A stretch of 64,000 nt of DNA from Saccharospirillum sp. (GCA_022565595.1 JAIUML010000003.1:186001-250000), one strand, 5' to 3'; positions 40,733-51,093 are shown, counted from the first letter of the stretch. Program-made: numbers and translations. Notes: generated by a model from the sequence alone, not told the origin.

Positions 40733-41680
40733 TCAGTTTGGGTCCGCTTCTACGGTCAATTCTGGATGCGGGCTCTCTTTTGGGGTCGCCCGCTGAGCCA
40801 GCCAAGCCCCTGTTACGACAATAACGGCACCGCCTATTTGTACCGTATTGAGTGATTCACTGAGTAGAATCCAGGCAAGGATAATGGCCGTTACTACTTC
40901 AAGATAAGCCACCCCGCTGGCGACAGATGCGGAAAGTCGTCGTATTGCCGCGACACCGCTCAAGTAGGCCAGGGCAGTAGCGACCAGACCCAACCACAGC
41001 ACCGATACCATGGCCGACGTCTCTATACCGGCTATTTCAATCGTCCCTGCCAGTACCGACCAGGGCAGTGTCCAGGGCTGGGCGATCAGGCTAATGGCCA
41101 GAAAACCGGCCATGCCACCCAGGGCAATAAGCGGCAGGGGCTCGACGTCATCCTGGGCTGCATCAGACATCAAAAAGAAGGCTGCCTGTCCGATTGCAGC
41201 GCCACCGGCCAACAACAACCCAATCGGATTCAACACAACCCCTTGCCAGACTTCGAGCAGAACACCAAGCCCGATAATCGCCAACAGTACACCCAGTGCT
41301 GCAGATCGGGCTACGGGTTGATGGCGCACGAAAGCTACCCAGAGTAGAACCAGCACCGGGCCAGTGAACTCGATCAACAGAGCGATACCGACCGGTATGA
41401 GTGCGACCGAGGCAAAGTAGAATGCCTGCACGCCTGCCATGGGAAAGACACCGTAGGCAAGCAACAGCTTCCAGTGGCTGCGCAGCAGATGACGGTAGCT
41501 CCAGGCAACGGGTGACAGTACCAGAGCCATGCCAAGCAAACGTAGCCAGGTCACCTGGAGGGGCGCTATACCGGCTTCCATCAAGGGTTTGGCAAAGGGG
41601 CCAGAGCCGCCAAAGGCAAGCGCAGACAAGAGCGCAAAGCCAAGGCCTGATAATTTTTTCGAGTCGGTCTTTAGAAGCAT
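40733..41680 (-). CDS. EamA (DMT-superfamily) transporter
   Basis: A 315-residue inner-membrane protein with about ten hydrophobic helices arranged as two EamA repeats. The first starts GLGFALLSALAFGGSGPFAK; the second includes ALAYLSGVAAIRRLSASVAS and the Glu in LEVVTAIILAWILL. These are the hallmark positions of RhtA/RhaT-like metabolite exporters. The substrate cannot be inferred. The short gap to yghU (converging) says nothing about function. Confidence 0.88.
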   Translation of the reverse strand: MLLKTDSKKLSGLGFALLSALAFGGSGPFAKPLMEAGIAPLQVTWLRLLGMALVLSPVAWSYRHLLRSHWKLLLAYGVFPMAGVQAFYFASVALIPVGIALLIEFTGPVLVLLWVAFVRHQPVARSAALGVLLAIIGLGVLLEVWQGVVLNPIGLLLAGGAAIGQAAFFLMSDAAQDDVEPLPLIALGGMAGFLAISLIAQPWTLPWSVLAGTIEIAGIETSAMVSVLWLGLVATALAYLSGVAAIRRLSASVASGVAYLEVVTAIILAWILLSESLNTVQIGGAVIVVTGAWLAQRATPKESPHPELTVEADPN

Positions 41681-41796
41681 GGGAATAGGGCGAACGGTGG
41701 ATTGAAGTCGCGCAGTCTACGCACCTTCTGCCAGAACGTCATGGAGATTATTGTGTTGATACAAAGCGGCGGATGAATACCAGTGCCGCCCCGTTT

Positions 41797-43764
41797 TTAT
41801 TCTGCTGTTTTGGTCTGCGCTGTGGCTGTAGGGAAGTTGTGAACACAGTCGCGGCCACTTTGCTTGGCTTTATAGAGTGCGGTATCCCCCCAGAAAATCA
41901 GCGTTTCAAGGTCGCTCTTGCCATCCCAGTTTGAGACGCCAAAGCTGGCCGTTATTCGAATGGTTTTGTCCTTGCAAGGTATCTCTAATGAGCGAATTTT
42001 ACAGCGTATGCGTTCTGCTATTTCAGTTGCAGTTTGCCCGTCGATACCCGGCAGTAAAATCAAGAACTCTTCACCGCCAATACGCCCAAACAGATCCATG
42101 GGCCGTATCATTTCTTTGGTGGGTGCTATAATGGAGCGTAACACTTCATCCCCACCTTCATGGCCGTAGCGGTCATTCACCTCCTTGAAATGATCCAGAT
42201 CAAAAATAATCAGCGATACCGTTCCGCGCTCACCTTTTTGCCGCTTGAGTTCACGTCGTGCTGTTTCAAAAAAATGTCGACGATTGGCGATGCCGGTCAA
42301 ATAGTCCTGCGAGGCCAGGGTCGTCAGTTTCTTGTTGGCTGCTTGCAAGGCCTCGTTGGATGTCTGCAGTGAATGGGTTCGCTCCAGTACTTTGGCTTCC
42401 AGGATTTCGTTCTGCTGCTCAAGCACGTGACGTGTTTTCCGAAGTGCTTCTTCCTGGGCTTTTTCTTCAGTAAGGTCATGCTGTATACCGACGTAATGAG
42501 TTACCTTACCAGAGCGATTGTGGACTGGAGCAAGGGAGAGTTGTATCCAAAGCGGCCGGCCATCGCGACGATAGTTGCGTACCGTAACTGCACATGCTTT
42601 GCGTTGTTGTAATGCTGCTCTGATGGTTTTAACGGCATCCTGATCCTTGTCGTCACCTTGCAGAAAACGGCAATTGCGGCCGATGACTTCCTCTGCCGAG
42701 TAACCGAACAAGGATTCGAACTTCGGGTTGACCCATACCAGAGGCATGTCCTCCTTGCTGGCATCAGCAATGGCTATAGCATCGTTGCTGTCCTGCATGG
42801 CGCGATACTGCAAATGCAGTGTATTTCGCTGCTGGCGATTCTCGTGTAAAAAAATGGCCAGGCCGACCGAGAGCATCGAGACGATGGTGAGGTATTCCTG
42901 CATTTGCCAGACGGCGAAGTGAGGGGCCGACTCGGCATAGGGGTGTGGGCCATGAACCAGGTAATTGACGGCCAGTAATGAGATAACTAAGACGGTAGAG
43001 GCCGCCCCCAGCACACCAAAGCGAAAAGCCGCCCAAAGGCCCAAAGGAATCATCATGGCCGGTGTCAGGTGGAATACCTCCAGGGTGTGTTCAACAGCAA
43101 CGAATACCCAGGTACCGAGCAGAAACACGGTGCTCCAGAGTGCTGCAAACTCCAGAAGTCTGGGCCAGCTCCAACCCGGCCCGGAAAAACCATTCATTGA
43201 CTCTCGGCCGAGTCGGACCAGTAATGGGGTCAGTAACAGCAGCCCGAGTGCGTCACCAAACCACCAGAGCCGCCAAAGTGATGGGAAAGTCGAACCTGAA
43301 CGGTCGAGAAAGAGATATACAGTGGCACCAAAGACCGCTGCGATGGCGGCTGCCAGAATGGGTCCGAACAGCAAAAAACGGCTGGCCCTTCTGAGGTTGG
43401 TAAAATCAAAGGGCTCATTCAAGCCACGGCGGATCAGTGTCGCCGCCAGCAAGGTTTCAAAGGCATTGATCAATCCGAAACTGATGGTTGCCCAGAGTGG
43501 AAAGCTGGGTAAGCCGGCAATAATTTCCGCTGTAAAGGCAGCAGTCAGAATGTATGGCCAGAGTTTTGGTGTGGAGAGCAAAAGAGCCGAGAGCAGAATG
43601 GCGTTCGGTGGCCACAGAATGGCGATGCCTTCGTTGGCGATGGTTTGGCTAATACCAAACCAGGCGCTAATGTAGTAGGCAAACCCGACGGTCACCATCA
43701 GGACAAAGCGATGTGTTACTATTTTTGCCTGTTGTCGGTAAGCACTTTCAGAGTATTCGGCCAT
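41797..43764 (-). CDS. MASE1-LOV-GGDEF diguanylate cyclase
   Basis: A 655-residue membrane sensor. Residues ~15-305 form a MASE1 domain of about eight helices. Residues ~325-432 are a PAS domain of LOV type: GRNCRFLQG with the flavin-adduct Cys365, NYRRDG with Asn397 and the flipping Gln428 in YVGIQHD. A second FMN-contact Asn after the Trp (expected FWN) is Ile407 here. The GGEEF active site is at 563-567, preceded by an RPMD product-inhibition site at 554-557. It should make cyclic di-GMP, perhaps in response to blue light. The start at 43764 is the second in-frame ATG; one at 43815 is possible. Confidence 0.88.
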   Translation of the reverse strand: MAEYSESAYRQQAKIVTHRFVLMVTVGFAYYISAWFGISQTIANEGIAILWPPNAILLSALLLSTPKLWPYILTAAFTAEIIAGLPSFPLWATISFGLINAFETLLAATLIRRGLNEPFDFTNLRRASRFLLFGPILAAAIAAVFGATVYLFLDRSGSTFPSLWRLWWFGDALGLLLLTPLLVRLGRESMNGFSGPGWSWPRLLEFAALWSTVFLLGTWVFVAVEHTLEVFHLTPAMMIPLGLWAAFRFGVLGAASTVLVISLLAVNYLVHGPHPYAESAPHFAVWQMQEYLTIVSMLSVGLAIFLHENRQQRNTLHLQYRAMQDSNDAIAIADASKEDMPLVWVNPKFESLFGYSAEEVIGRNCRFLQGDDKDQDAVKTIRAALQQRKACAVTVRNYRRDGRPLWIQLSLAPVHNRSGKVTHYVGIQHDLTEEKAQEEALRKTRHVLEQQNEILEAKVLERTHSLQTSNEALQAANKKLTTLASQDYLTGIANRRHFFETARRELKRQKGERGTVSLIIFDLDHFKEVNDRYGHEGGDEVLRSIIAPTKEMIRPMDLFGRIGGEEFLILLPGIDGQTATEIAERIRCKIRSLEIPCKDKTIRITASFGVSNWDGKSDLETLIFWGDTALYKAKQSGRDCVHNFPTATAQTKTAE

Positions 43765-44055
43765 AGGCGATTCTCTGTTAGGTCGGAGTAAACCGACAGG
43801 TAACAAGATGAGCATTTTGCTCTTGTAGAATAGTCGCCGACCGGGAGTGCTCCATGCGCAAAAATAACAGTGACAGAGCTTTATATTTGGCCCACCAACT
43901 GAAAGCGGCTATTGTTATTATGTCTCTTGAGCCTCAGTGGGCCCGCAATTCAGTAGAGCACCTTAGCTTATGAGTTTGAAGGAGTAACTTCTACCAAACT
44001 ACGAATTATTTTTTTCTTCCGGGGTAAACCGATATCGAAGTAGATTTATCCCGGC

Positions 44056-44061
44056 TATAAT
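44056..44061 (+). promoter_or_regulatory. Consensus -10 box before the barrel-SppA gene
   Basis: TATAAT lies 44 bases upstream of the start. No good -35 is visible (TATCGA in the right place). The rest of the 340-base gap 43765-44104 holds only a short GAGCA-TTT-TGCTC palindrome near 43811 and no gene I can support. Confidence 0.4.
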
Positions 44062-44104
44062 ACGGTTTTATTGACACCAGCTCGCCTATAAAGGAATAAC
44101 CGTT

Positions 44105-46543
44105 ATGCGATTTTTCGTCATCTTTTTTTTCATGCTGACTGCAACAATTGCAGCGCTGGCTGATGGGCAGGGTTTCAAGCGATATTATGAGCAAAACGAG
44201 TTTTTGTTGACATCGCCGGGCGCACTCAAGTTTGGGCTATACGGTTACGATAATCCAGCCGGTCTGCATCATGTTCAGCAGGTCGATGCATTGCTTTACT
44301 GGACCAGTGATCACTTCTGGTATGATCAACAGCGTTGGCAAGGGAGTCTAGCTGTTCCCGGGTTCAGCTTTAGCCTCGGCCGAGATCAACGTGGAGGCCA
44401 GGATATTCGAGATTACAACCTGGCTTTTGGCGGTGGTACTGATGCATTTTCCAGTGGCTTTTCAGTTGGCTGGTATCGTGGTGATACAGAGCAGGCTGAC
44501 CTTCAAACGCACTTTACTCTGGGGTTATTGAGTCGGCCCAATAAATACCTATCTGTTGGTTTTACTGGCACAGTTGCCAGAGACACTGCCTATCATGAAG
44601 CGGTGCTCGATGTCGCCTTGCGCCCTCTGGGTGGCGCCGGGCTGACGCTCTTTGCCGACTATGCTCTTGGCAATGACGAGTCCTGGACTGAGGGGCGGTG
44701 GTCTGTGGGTGCTGCATCCGAAGTGGTTTCTGGTTTACGGTTGACCGGGCGCTATTTCGACGATGGACTGGTCACCGCCGGTCTGCAGTTGAGTTTTGGG
44801 CACAGTGGCTTCAGTGCGCAGCGTCATGGCGGTGGTGAGTCAGATGCGGACTATCAATCCTACAGTGTTCGTGTGGGCGCCTGGGATAGGCCACTCTTTG
44901 GCGGTTTCGAAAGCAGCCAGGAGCAGTTCATGTTGCTGGAGCTTGATCAGGAAATGGCCTATCAAAGGGTCGCAATGTTGGACCGACGCCAGTCATTGCT
45001 GGATACCCTGCGTGCCATCAACGCGGCACAGCAGGATCCCACCATTGGCGGTGTTGTGGTGAATACTGCGCAAATGCAAATACCCCCGTCATTGGTCTGG
45101 GAAATCAAATCTGAACTGGACGGTTTGCGCGCCAGTGGCAAAACGGTGGTGGTCTATGTGGAAAACGGTGGCATGTCTGAATTGCTGTTGACCTCGGCTG
45201 CAGATTGGGTGGTGATGGACCCGGCGGGTACCTTGCTGATGCCTGGCTTTGTCTCGGGCAGTACCTACCTGGCCGACTTCCTTGACCATTGGGGCATCGG
45301 CGTCGAGGAGTTCCGCAATCTCGAATTCAAGACCGCTTTTGAAAGCTTATCGCGCGATCGCATGTCGGAGCCGGACAGACAGCAACGTCAGGCCATGATC
45401 GACAGCTTTTACGATTTGTGGCAAAGCGCCCTGCAGCAGGGGCGCGGTGTGTCACCAACCACCTTTGGCCAACTGATTGATCGCGGTATTACCTTGACAC
45501 CAGAAGACCTGGTGGCCGCAGGCATCGTAAATGACTTGGCTCGCTTTAATGAGCTTGATGATGCACTCGAGCGACAGCTTGGCTTTGTTCCGGACCAGGT
45601 ATCGCCAGACTCCTTGCGCGTGCTGCGAACGCCGCGTGACGACCATTGGGGCCCGACTCAGACTATCGCGGTTATTTACGCGACCGGGATGACCGCCACC
45701 GATACAGGCATGCGCACGCGCCAGCTCGCCGACATAGTGGAGCAGATGCGAGACGACCCTGACATCAAGGCGGTAGTGCTGCGCGTCGACTCCCCTGGCG
45801 GTGGTATTCTGGCTTCCGACCTCCTGGCTCAGGAAATTCGTAAAACCCAGGCGGAGAAACCGGTCGTGGTGTCCATGGGCAGCCTGGCCACTTCCGGTGG
45901 CTACTGGGTGTCCATGCACGCCGGGACTCTGGTTGCCGCGCCAAACAGCGTCACCGGCAGCATTGGTGTTATCGGCGTACGACTCTGGGACGATGGACTG
46001 GGCGAGCGATTGCGCGTCAACAGCGATTTCGTCAAGCGCGGTGAGTCGGCCGACATCGGTTTTGGTATAGGGCTGCCAGTGGCTGGTGGGTCATTACCTC
46101 ATCGCGCCTTGACCGATGGTGAACTGCAACGCATACAGCAGCGCCTCGATGGCTGGTATGACGACTTTGTCTCCCAGGCGGCGCAAGCACGGGGTATTCC
46201 TGAGGTGGAGTTGCGTGAATTGGCAGCAGGCCGCGTCTATAGCGGGCTCGATGCGGTGCAGCTTGGTCTGGTGGATGAGTTGGGCAGCCTGACCCTGGCC
46301 ATTGATATGGCCGCAGCCCAGGCGGGCCTGACCGCAGCAGACAAGATTCGCGTGGTAGAAAGCCCTCGGCCGAGCCTGTCTTCCTGGCGCGATCTACGCT
46401 ATCTGATCGATCTCGAAGGCAGTGCGTCCGGTCTGTTTGACCCACGGCTGTATCGGCAGGACTACCTGGAGTTTCTGGTGAATCAGCGAGGGCAGCCGAT
46501 GGTTCTGCTGCCCTTTGAGTACTTCGAGGGCACTCTACAGTAA
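44105..46543 (+). CDS. Predicted beta-barrel fused to SppA-type S49 peptidase
   Basis: An 812-residue secreted protein. After a signal peptide (about 1-19), residues ~25-260 are a run of amphipathic strands rich in Gly, Tyr and Phe, as in outer-membrane barrels. Residues ~270-800 are a tandem SppA (S49) peptidase with the catalytic Lys409 in NLEFKTAFESL and nucleophile Ser597 in MGSLATSGGYW; RVDSPGGGILASD precedes it. E. coli SppA, which cuts leftover signal peptides, has a membrane helix where the barrel is here. AAGGAAT precedes the ATG. The barrel is a prediction, but the peptidase call is firm. Confidence 0.85.
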   Translation: MRFFVIFFFMLTATIAALADGQGFKRYYEQNEFLLTSPGALKFGLYGYDNPAGLHHVQQVDALLYWTSDHFWYDQQRWQGSLAVPGFSFSLGRDQRGGQDIRDYNLAFGGGTDAFSSGFSVGWYRGDTEQADLQTHFTLGLLSRPNKYLSVGFTGTVARDTAYHEAVLDVALRPLGGAGLTLFADYALGNDESWTEGRWSVGAASEVVSGLRLTGRYFDDGLVTAGLQLSFGHSGFSAQRHGGGESDADYQSYSVRVGAWDRPLFGGFESSQEQFMLLELDQEMAYQRVAMLDRRQSLLDTLRAINAAQQDPTIGGVVVNTAQMQIPPSLVWEIKSELDGLRASGKTVVVYVENGGMSELLLTSAADWVVMDPAGTLLMPGFVSGSTYLADFLDHWGIGVEEFRNLEFKTAFESLSRDRMSEPDRQQRQAMIDSFYDLWQSALQQGRGVSPTTFGQLIDRGITLTPEDLVAAGIVNDLARFNELDDALERQLGFVPDQVSPDSLRVLRTPRDDHWGPTQTIAVIYATGMTATDTGMRTRQLADIVEQMRDDPDIKAVVLRVDSPGGGILASDLLAQEIRKTQAEKPVVVSMGSLATSGGYWVSMHAGTLVAAPNSVTGSIGVIGVRLWDDGLGERLRVNSDFVKRGESADIGFGIGLPVAGGSLPHRALTDGELQRIQQRLDGWYDDFVSQAAQARGIPEVELRELAAGRVYSGLDAVQLGLVDELGSLTLAIDMAAAQAGLTAADKIRVVESPRPSLSSWRDLRYLIDLEGSASGLFDPRLYRQDYLEFLVNQRGQPMVLLPFEYFEGTLQ

Positions 46544-46553
46544 CTGATATGAC

Positions 46554-49500
46554 TCATGAGCCGGATTGTTCGGCCTTCTGATCGGATTTCCGCCCCAACA
46601 ACCAGCCGAAGAAGCGATGGCTGTTATCGCCCATGCTTTGGACGTAGCTGAGCACACAAGGCACGATCAGCAACACCAGAACAGAACCATAGGCCAACCC
46701 GAACGCCAGGGAGGTAGCCATACTGCGCACCAGTTGGGCCTGGACGGAGCTTTCCAACAGAATGGGTACCAGGCCCGCAACGGTGGTCATGGTGGTCAGT
46801 ACTACAGGCCGGAAGCGTTGGCAGCACGCTTCAACAATGGCCTCGTGGCGCTCGTAGCCTTCATCCAGCATTTCCCGGTATCGAACAATCAGCACGATAG
46901 ATCCATTGATCACGATACCGGCCAGGCCAAACAGGCCGAAAATGGACAGGAAGGTAAAATCCAGCCCCATGATCCAGTGGCCGGTAATGGCGCCGGTCAT
47001 CGCCAGCGGAATGGACAGCATGACCGCCAGCGGCCAGGAGTAGGACTGGAATATCCAGGCGAGAATCAGAAAGATCAGCGCAGCAGCAATCCAGCCGGCG
47101 AAGATCAAGTTTTCGAGCAACTCGCCTGCATCCTGGCCGGTTTCGTACTCAGCCACCAGACCATAGTGTGACAAAAGGGCCGGCATGATGGTGCTTTGAA
47201 TGTCGGACTGAATGGCCTGGCTGTTGGCATCCTCACTGATCGGATCGGCTGTTACTGTGACCGATTGTTGCCCGTTGACCCGATAGATGGTGCTCAATTC
47301 CTCGCGTTCCTCAAAGGTGGCCAGGTCCTGAAGGGGTACCTGCTGACCATTGGGTAGATTGATCGGCCACCAACGAACCAGATCCAGGCGGTTGCGGCTG
47401 GTTTCATCGAGACGCAAGCGCACATCCACTTCCTCGCCAAAGCGCGTAAATGACTGCACCAGAACACCATCGACGGCGGTACTCAACTGATACGCCAACT
47501 CGCGTTCCGAGACACCCAGGCTGCGCGCTGCGGGGGTCAGGCTAAGCACCAGTTGACGGTTGGTGTCAGGCAAGCTGTCATCGATGTTGCGCAAGTCACC
47601 GCGTTGCTCCAGAGCGTCCTTGAGGGCGAGGGTAGCGGCCTGGAGGCGGTCACCGTCGTCGCCCACCAGGCGCAAGTTGAGTTGGCTTGCGCTGGAGCCT
47701 CCGCCACTTTCACTCTGAATGCGTAAACGCTCTACGGTCATTGGCCGCTCTACCAGAGACTCCCAATAGCTGAGAAACTCCGTATTGGAAAACGCTCGAT
47801 CGTCGCGTGCCGGCAATCGCGCCATGAAGAACGCATATCGGCTATTGAGATCATATTCGTAGTAGAGGTCGAGTAGCACCTGGCTGCCGTGATCCTGACT
47901 GAAGTGTGTATCGGTCAGTGCCAACTGGTCTTTGAGGTGATTCACAAAGGCCAGAATGTCGGCTTCGGAGGTGCCTTCGATGAACCTTGCTTCGGCCTGA
48001 ACCCGGTCGTCTTCAACTTCCAGATCCTCTGAAAAGGTCACGATGTCACTGGTGACCAGGCCAATGGCCAGGATGAACAAGGCAATGGCCGTCATCAGGG
48101 TGAACAGGCGCTGTCGAATCAGCACCTTGATCAGAGGGCGATAAATGCCCTCGCGCACCCAGGTCAGGCGTTGGTCAATGGCCTGACGCACACGACTCGG
48201 CTTCTGCTCGCGCCGACGCGCCAGGCTGTGGTGCAAGTGGCCCGGTAGAATCAAAAAACATTCGATCAACGACGCCACGATCACCGAGATAATCACGACC
48301 GGTATGGGTCGCAGTAATTCACCAAAAATGCCCGGCACAAACAACAGCGGTGAAAAGGCCGCTATGGTGGTCAGAGAAGAGGCCAATACGGGCGGGAACA
48401 TGTGGGTGGCAGCGATGCCAGCCGCCTTGTCGTGCGGCACGCCTTGTTCGACCAGGGTCTGGCTTTCTTCGCCGACAACAATAGCGTCGTCGACGATGAT
48501 GCCGAGCGCCATCAACATGGCAAAGATGGAAAAGAAATTCAGGCTACCACCGGTAAAGTACAGCAGCGTCATGGTGCCGAAAATAGCCACCGGTATGCCC
48601 ATGGCTGTCCAGAAGGCTACCCGCAAGTTCAGAAAGACGAACAGCATGACCAGCACAAATACCAGACCAAAGAGGCCGTTACTGATCAGCAGGTTGAGGT
48701 TGTCACGGACAAACTCGGACGTATCGTAAAAGACTTCCACACCCAGGCTTTCCGGCAGCGTTGGTACGACCTCTTCCTGCCAGGCCTTGAACAGATCGGA
48801 AGTGGCCAAAGAGTCCAGCGATGCCGAGCGCGACAACTGCAACATGATGGCTGGCTTGCCGTCGAAGAACAGCCGCAGGTTGGGGTCATCCCCAGCACTG
48901 CGTATGTGCACCACATCACCCAAGCGAAGGTTGTCTGCGATGGGCAATTGAGCGAGCTCTGCCGCAGAGATAACCTGCTCCCCAGTGGTCAGGTTGCGTC
49001 GCTGGCTTTGCTCCCCGGTACTGCCGGCGGCGTACCGGTCATTCACTGAGCGGATGCGTTGTGCCAGGGCGTCGAGTGTCCACTGATGATGAGCCAGTTT
49101 TTCAGGTGTCACTTCCAGATAAAGCGCCTGCTCGGCCAGGCCGTAAAGGGTGATTTCTGGAATACCGCGCCGTTTCAGATCGCGCTCCAGTTCGTACGCC
49201 AGGGGGCGTAAATCCTCCAGCAGGCCATCGTAGGTCAGCACCAGAAAGACCACCGGCTCGGAGAAGCTGTATTCCCGAATAACCGGTTCATCCGCCTCGG
49301 CCGGCAGGCTGACACCGTCGACGGTTTTGCGCAGATCAGTCATGGCTCGGTCGAAGTCAGCTCCAGCTCGAAAATAGACGCTGATGCCAGTGCCGCCATC
49401 GCGACTGTTCGAGGTGATTCGATCAACCACGTCGAGATCCAGAATGGCGGTTTCCAGTGGGTTGGTCAGGCGGTCGAGCACGGCCTCTGCACCGGCGGCC

Positions 49501-49694
49501 TGCCAACTGACCGATACCCCGGCGGCCCCCGGGTTGACGTCTGGAAAGATTTGAGTGTTGAGCCGACCCATGGACAGCACACCCAAAAGGATGACAAACA
49601 CCATCATCAGGTTGGCGGCGACTCGGTGTCGAGCAAAGTAGGCGAGCAGCGCATAGGCCCTGGCCGGCTGACGAAAAGTGGTGGTGTCGTTCAT
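46554..49694 (-). CDS. RND efflux permease, AcrB-like
   Basis: A 1046-residue inner-membrane HAE-type RND pump with twelve predicted helices and two large periplasmic loops. The helix-4 acidic pair appears as MALGIIVDDAIVVGEE, and the conserved FLFGLAGIVINGSIVLIV lies in the second half. The N-terminus has the family PDVNPG motif (TQIFPDVNPGAAGVSVSW). It begins 4 bp inside the adaptor gene, so the two are co-translated. No outer-membrane TolC-type gene adjoins. Substrate unknown; many such pumps move antibiotics, dyes or bile-like compounds. Confidence 0.92.
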   Translation of the reverse strand: MNDTTTFRQPARAYALLAYFARHRVAANLMMVFVILLGVLSMGRLNTQIFPDVNPGAAGVSVSWQAAGAEAVLDRLTNPLETAILDLDVVDRITSNSRDGGTGISVYFRAGADFDRAMTDLRKTVDGVSLPAEADEPVIREYSFSEPVVFLVLTYDGLLEDLRPLAYELERDLKRRGIPEITLYGLAEQALYLEVTPEKLAHHQWTLDALAQRIRSVNDRYAAGSTGEQSQRRNLTTGEQVISAAELAQLPIADNLRLGDVVHIRSAGDDPNLRLFFDGKPAIMLQLSRSASLDSLATSDLFKAWQEEVVPTLPESLGVEVFYDTSEFVRDNLNLLISNGLFGLVFVLVMLFVFLNLRVAFWTAMGIPVAIFGTMTLLYFTGGSLNFFSIFAMLMALGIIVDDAIVVGEESQTLVEQGVPHDKAAGIAATHMFPPVLASSLTTIAAFSPLLFVPGIFGELLRPIPVVIISVIVASLIECFLILPGHLHHSLARRREQKPSRVRQAIDQRLTWVREGIYRPLIKVLIRQRLFTLMTAIALFILAIGLVTSDIVTFSEDLEVEDDRVQAEARFIEGTSEADILAFVNHLKDQLALTDTHFSQDHGSQVLLDLYYEYDLNSRYAFFMARLPARDDRAFSNTEFLSYWESLVERPMTVERLRIQSESGGGSSASQLNLRLVGDDGDRLQAATLALKDALEQRGDLRNIDDSLPDTNRQLVLSLTPAARSLGVSERELAYQLSTAVDGVLVQSFTRFGEEVDVRLRLDETSRNRLDLVRWWPINLPNGQQVPLQDLATFEEREELSTIYRVNGQQSVTVTADPISEDANSQAIQSDIQSTIMPALLSHYGLVAEYETGQDAGELLENLIFAGWIAAALIFLILAWIFQSYSWPLAVMLSIPLAMTGAITGHWIMGLDFTFLSIFGLFGLAGIVINGSIVLIVRYREMLDEGYERHEAIVEACCQRFRPVVLTTMTTVAGLVPILLESSVQAQLVRSMATSLAFGLAYGSVLVLLIVPCVLSYVQSMGDNSHRFFGWLLGRKSDQKAEQSGS

Positions 49695-50938
49695 TCGCTA
49701 TCGACTCCCTCAATCGGGCTGGCCGCATCATGATTGGTCACGACAGAAACCTGCATGCCAGGCAGTATGTTGGCGAGGCGAGTAATCAGAATACGGCCTT
49801 CGCTTGGCAAGGCTCGGCTATCGATCAGCCACTGCTCCTCGCCCTGGTGTTCCACCACACCCACAACATCCACCACCACCGAGCCCAGGCGTTGCTCGTC
49901 ATCGACCAGAAAGAGGCGATTACCGGAATACAAGGCCTCCCTGGGAATGGGCTGCACACCCGACCGCTCTGGCCAGACAACACGACTGCTGCGGGTTTCG
50001 CCAGGAGACCAGTTGGCATCGACTGGTATCTGGAACCAGGCATAGCGCCCGCTCTGACCTTCTTCAATCTGGTCGGCGCGTTCAACCATGGGCCGCAGTT
50101 GGCCACCAATGTCGGCCATCAGGCCGTCCGGTGCATCTGTTGGCATAACCACGCGCCAGGTCAGGCTCTCAGGCTGGTACAGGCTGACCAGTGGCTGGCC
50201 GGCCTGAGCGGTCTCGCCATTGACCACGGCGATACGGCCAATGCGACCGGCAAAAGGCGCGACCGGTTCGGCTCGCGCCAATGCATCCTGCTGGCGTGCC
50301 AGCGCAATGTTAAGTCGATCACGCTGAGCTTCCAGGCTGGTCAGGGTCGCCGGATGGTTGTCGATGGCCAGGCGTCGCTGACGCACCGCTTGCCTTGCCT
50401 GGGTGACACTGGCTCGAGCCTGTTCTACGGCCTCTTCTGTCGTAACGCCTCGTTGCAGCAGGCCCAGTTGGCGTTCGAGAGAAGCCTCCGACTGTTGCAG
50501 TAAAGCGGTTTCCAGTGCGAGCATGTCTTCATCGGCACGCTGCTGATTGCGCGTCATACCTATGTTGGCATCGAATTCCGCCAGGTCCGCCTCGGTGCGC
50601 TCCAGATCCCAGCGCAAGCTCTGAGTGTCGAGGCGAATCAAGACGTCGCCCTGGGCTACGCTTTGCCCCTCGCGCACGGGAATGTCGATGACATCCGTGG
50701 TCACTGGTGCGGTCAGTGTCACCTGGCGACGCGCCACGACACGCCCGGTCCATTGCGCAATGGGCTGATATTGGCCCGGATTGACAGCGATTACCTCGAC
50801 CGGCAAGCGGCGATCTGGTGTTTCGGCGATCTCGTCACCGTTGTTGGCCTGATTCATTATCATCACCAGACCAATGGCGGCGGCGGGTATGGACAGAGCA
50901 AGCAAGAGACGTAAACAGGCTTTGAAAAAGGTTTTCAC
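49691..50938 (-). CDS. RND efflux periplasmic adaptor subunit
   Basis: A 415-residue membrane-fusion protein. It has an N-terminal membrane anchor (LLLALSIPAAAIGLVMIM), a split lipoyl domain (VREGQSVAQGDVLIRLD and RIAVVNGETAQAGQPLVSLYQP) around a long helical hairpin (about residues 110-230), then beta-barrel and membrane-proximal parts. It bridges the RND pump to an outer-membrane channel. The start is GTG at 50938 with AAGGAT five bases upstream. It is the first gene of the pair. Confidence 0.92.
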   Translation of the reverse strand: MKTFFKACLRLLLALSIPAAAIGLVMIMNQANNGDEIAETPDRRLPVEVIAVNPGQYQPIAQWTGRVVARRQVTLTAPVTTDVIDIPVREGQSVAQGDVLIRLDTQSLRWDLERTEADLAEFDANIGMTRNQQRADEDMLALETALLQQSEASLERQLGLLQRGVTTEEAVEQARASVTQARQAVRQRRLAIDNHPATLTSLEAQRDRLNIALARQQDALARAEPVAPFAGRIGRIAVVNGETAQAGQPLVSLYQPESLTWRVVMPTDAPDGLMADIGGQLRPMVERADQIEEGQSGRYAWFQIPVDANWSPGETRSSRVVWPERSGVQPIPREALYSGNRLFLVDDEQRLGSVVVDVVGVVEHQGEEQWLIDSRALPSEGRILITRLANILPGMQVSVVTNHDAASPIEGVDSE

Positions 50939-51093
50939 ACGCTATCCTTGACGTTCATGTAGAGATTAAGACCGCCGTTTTACGCCCCCAAGGCGAGTGT
51001 CAACAGTGACCTTGGGTTTGAATACAAAACCTTTACAAAAAAGGGAGCCAAAGGTACGACAGGAATCAACTGCATGCCCAGGAAGAGGCGGGC

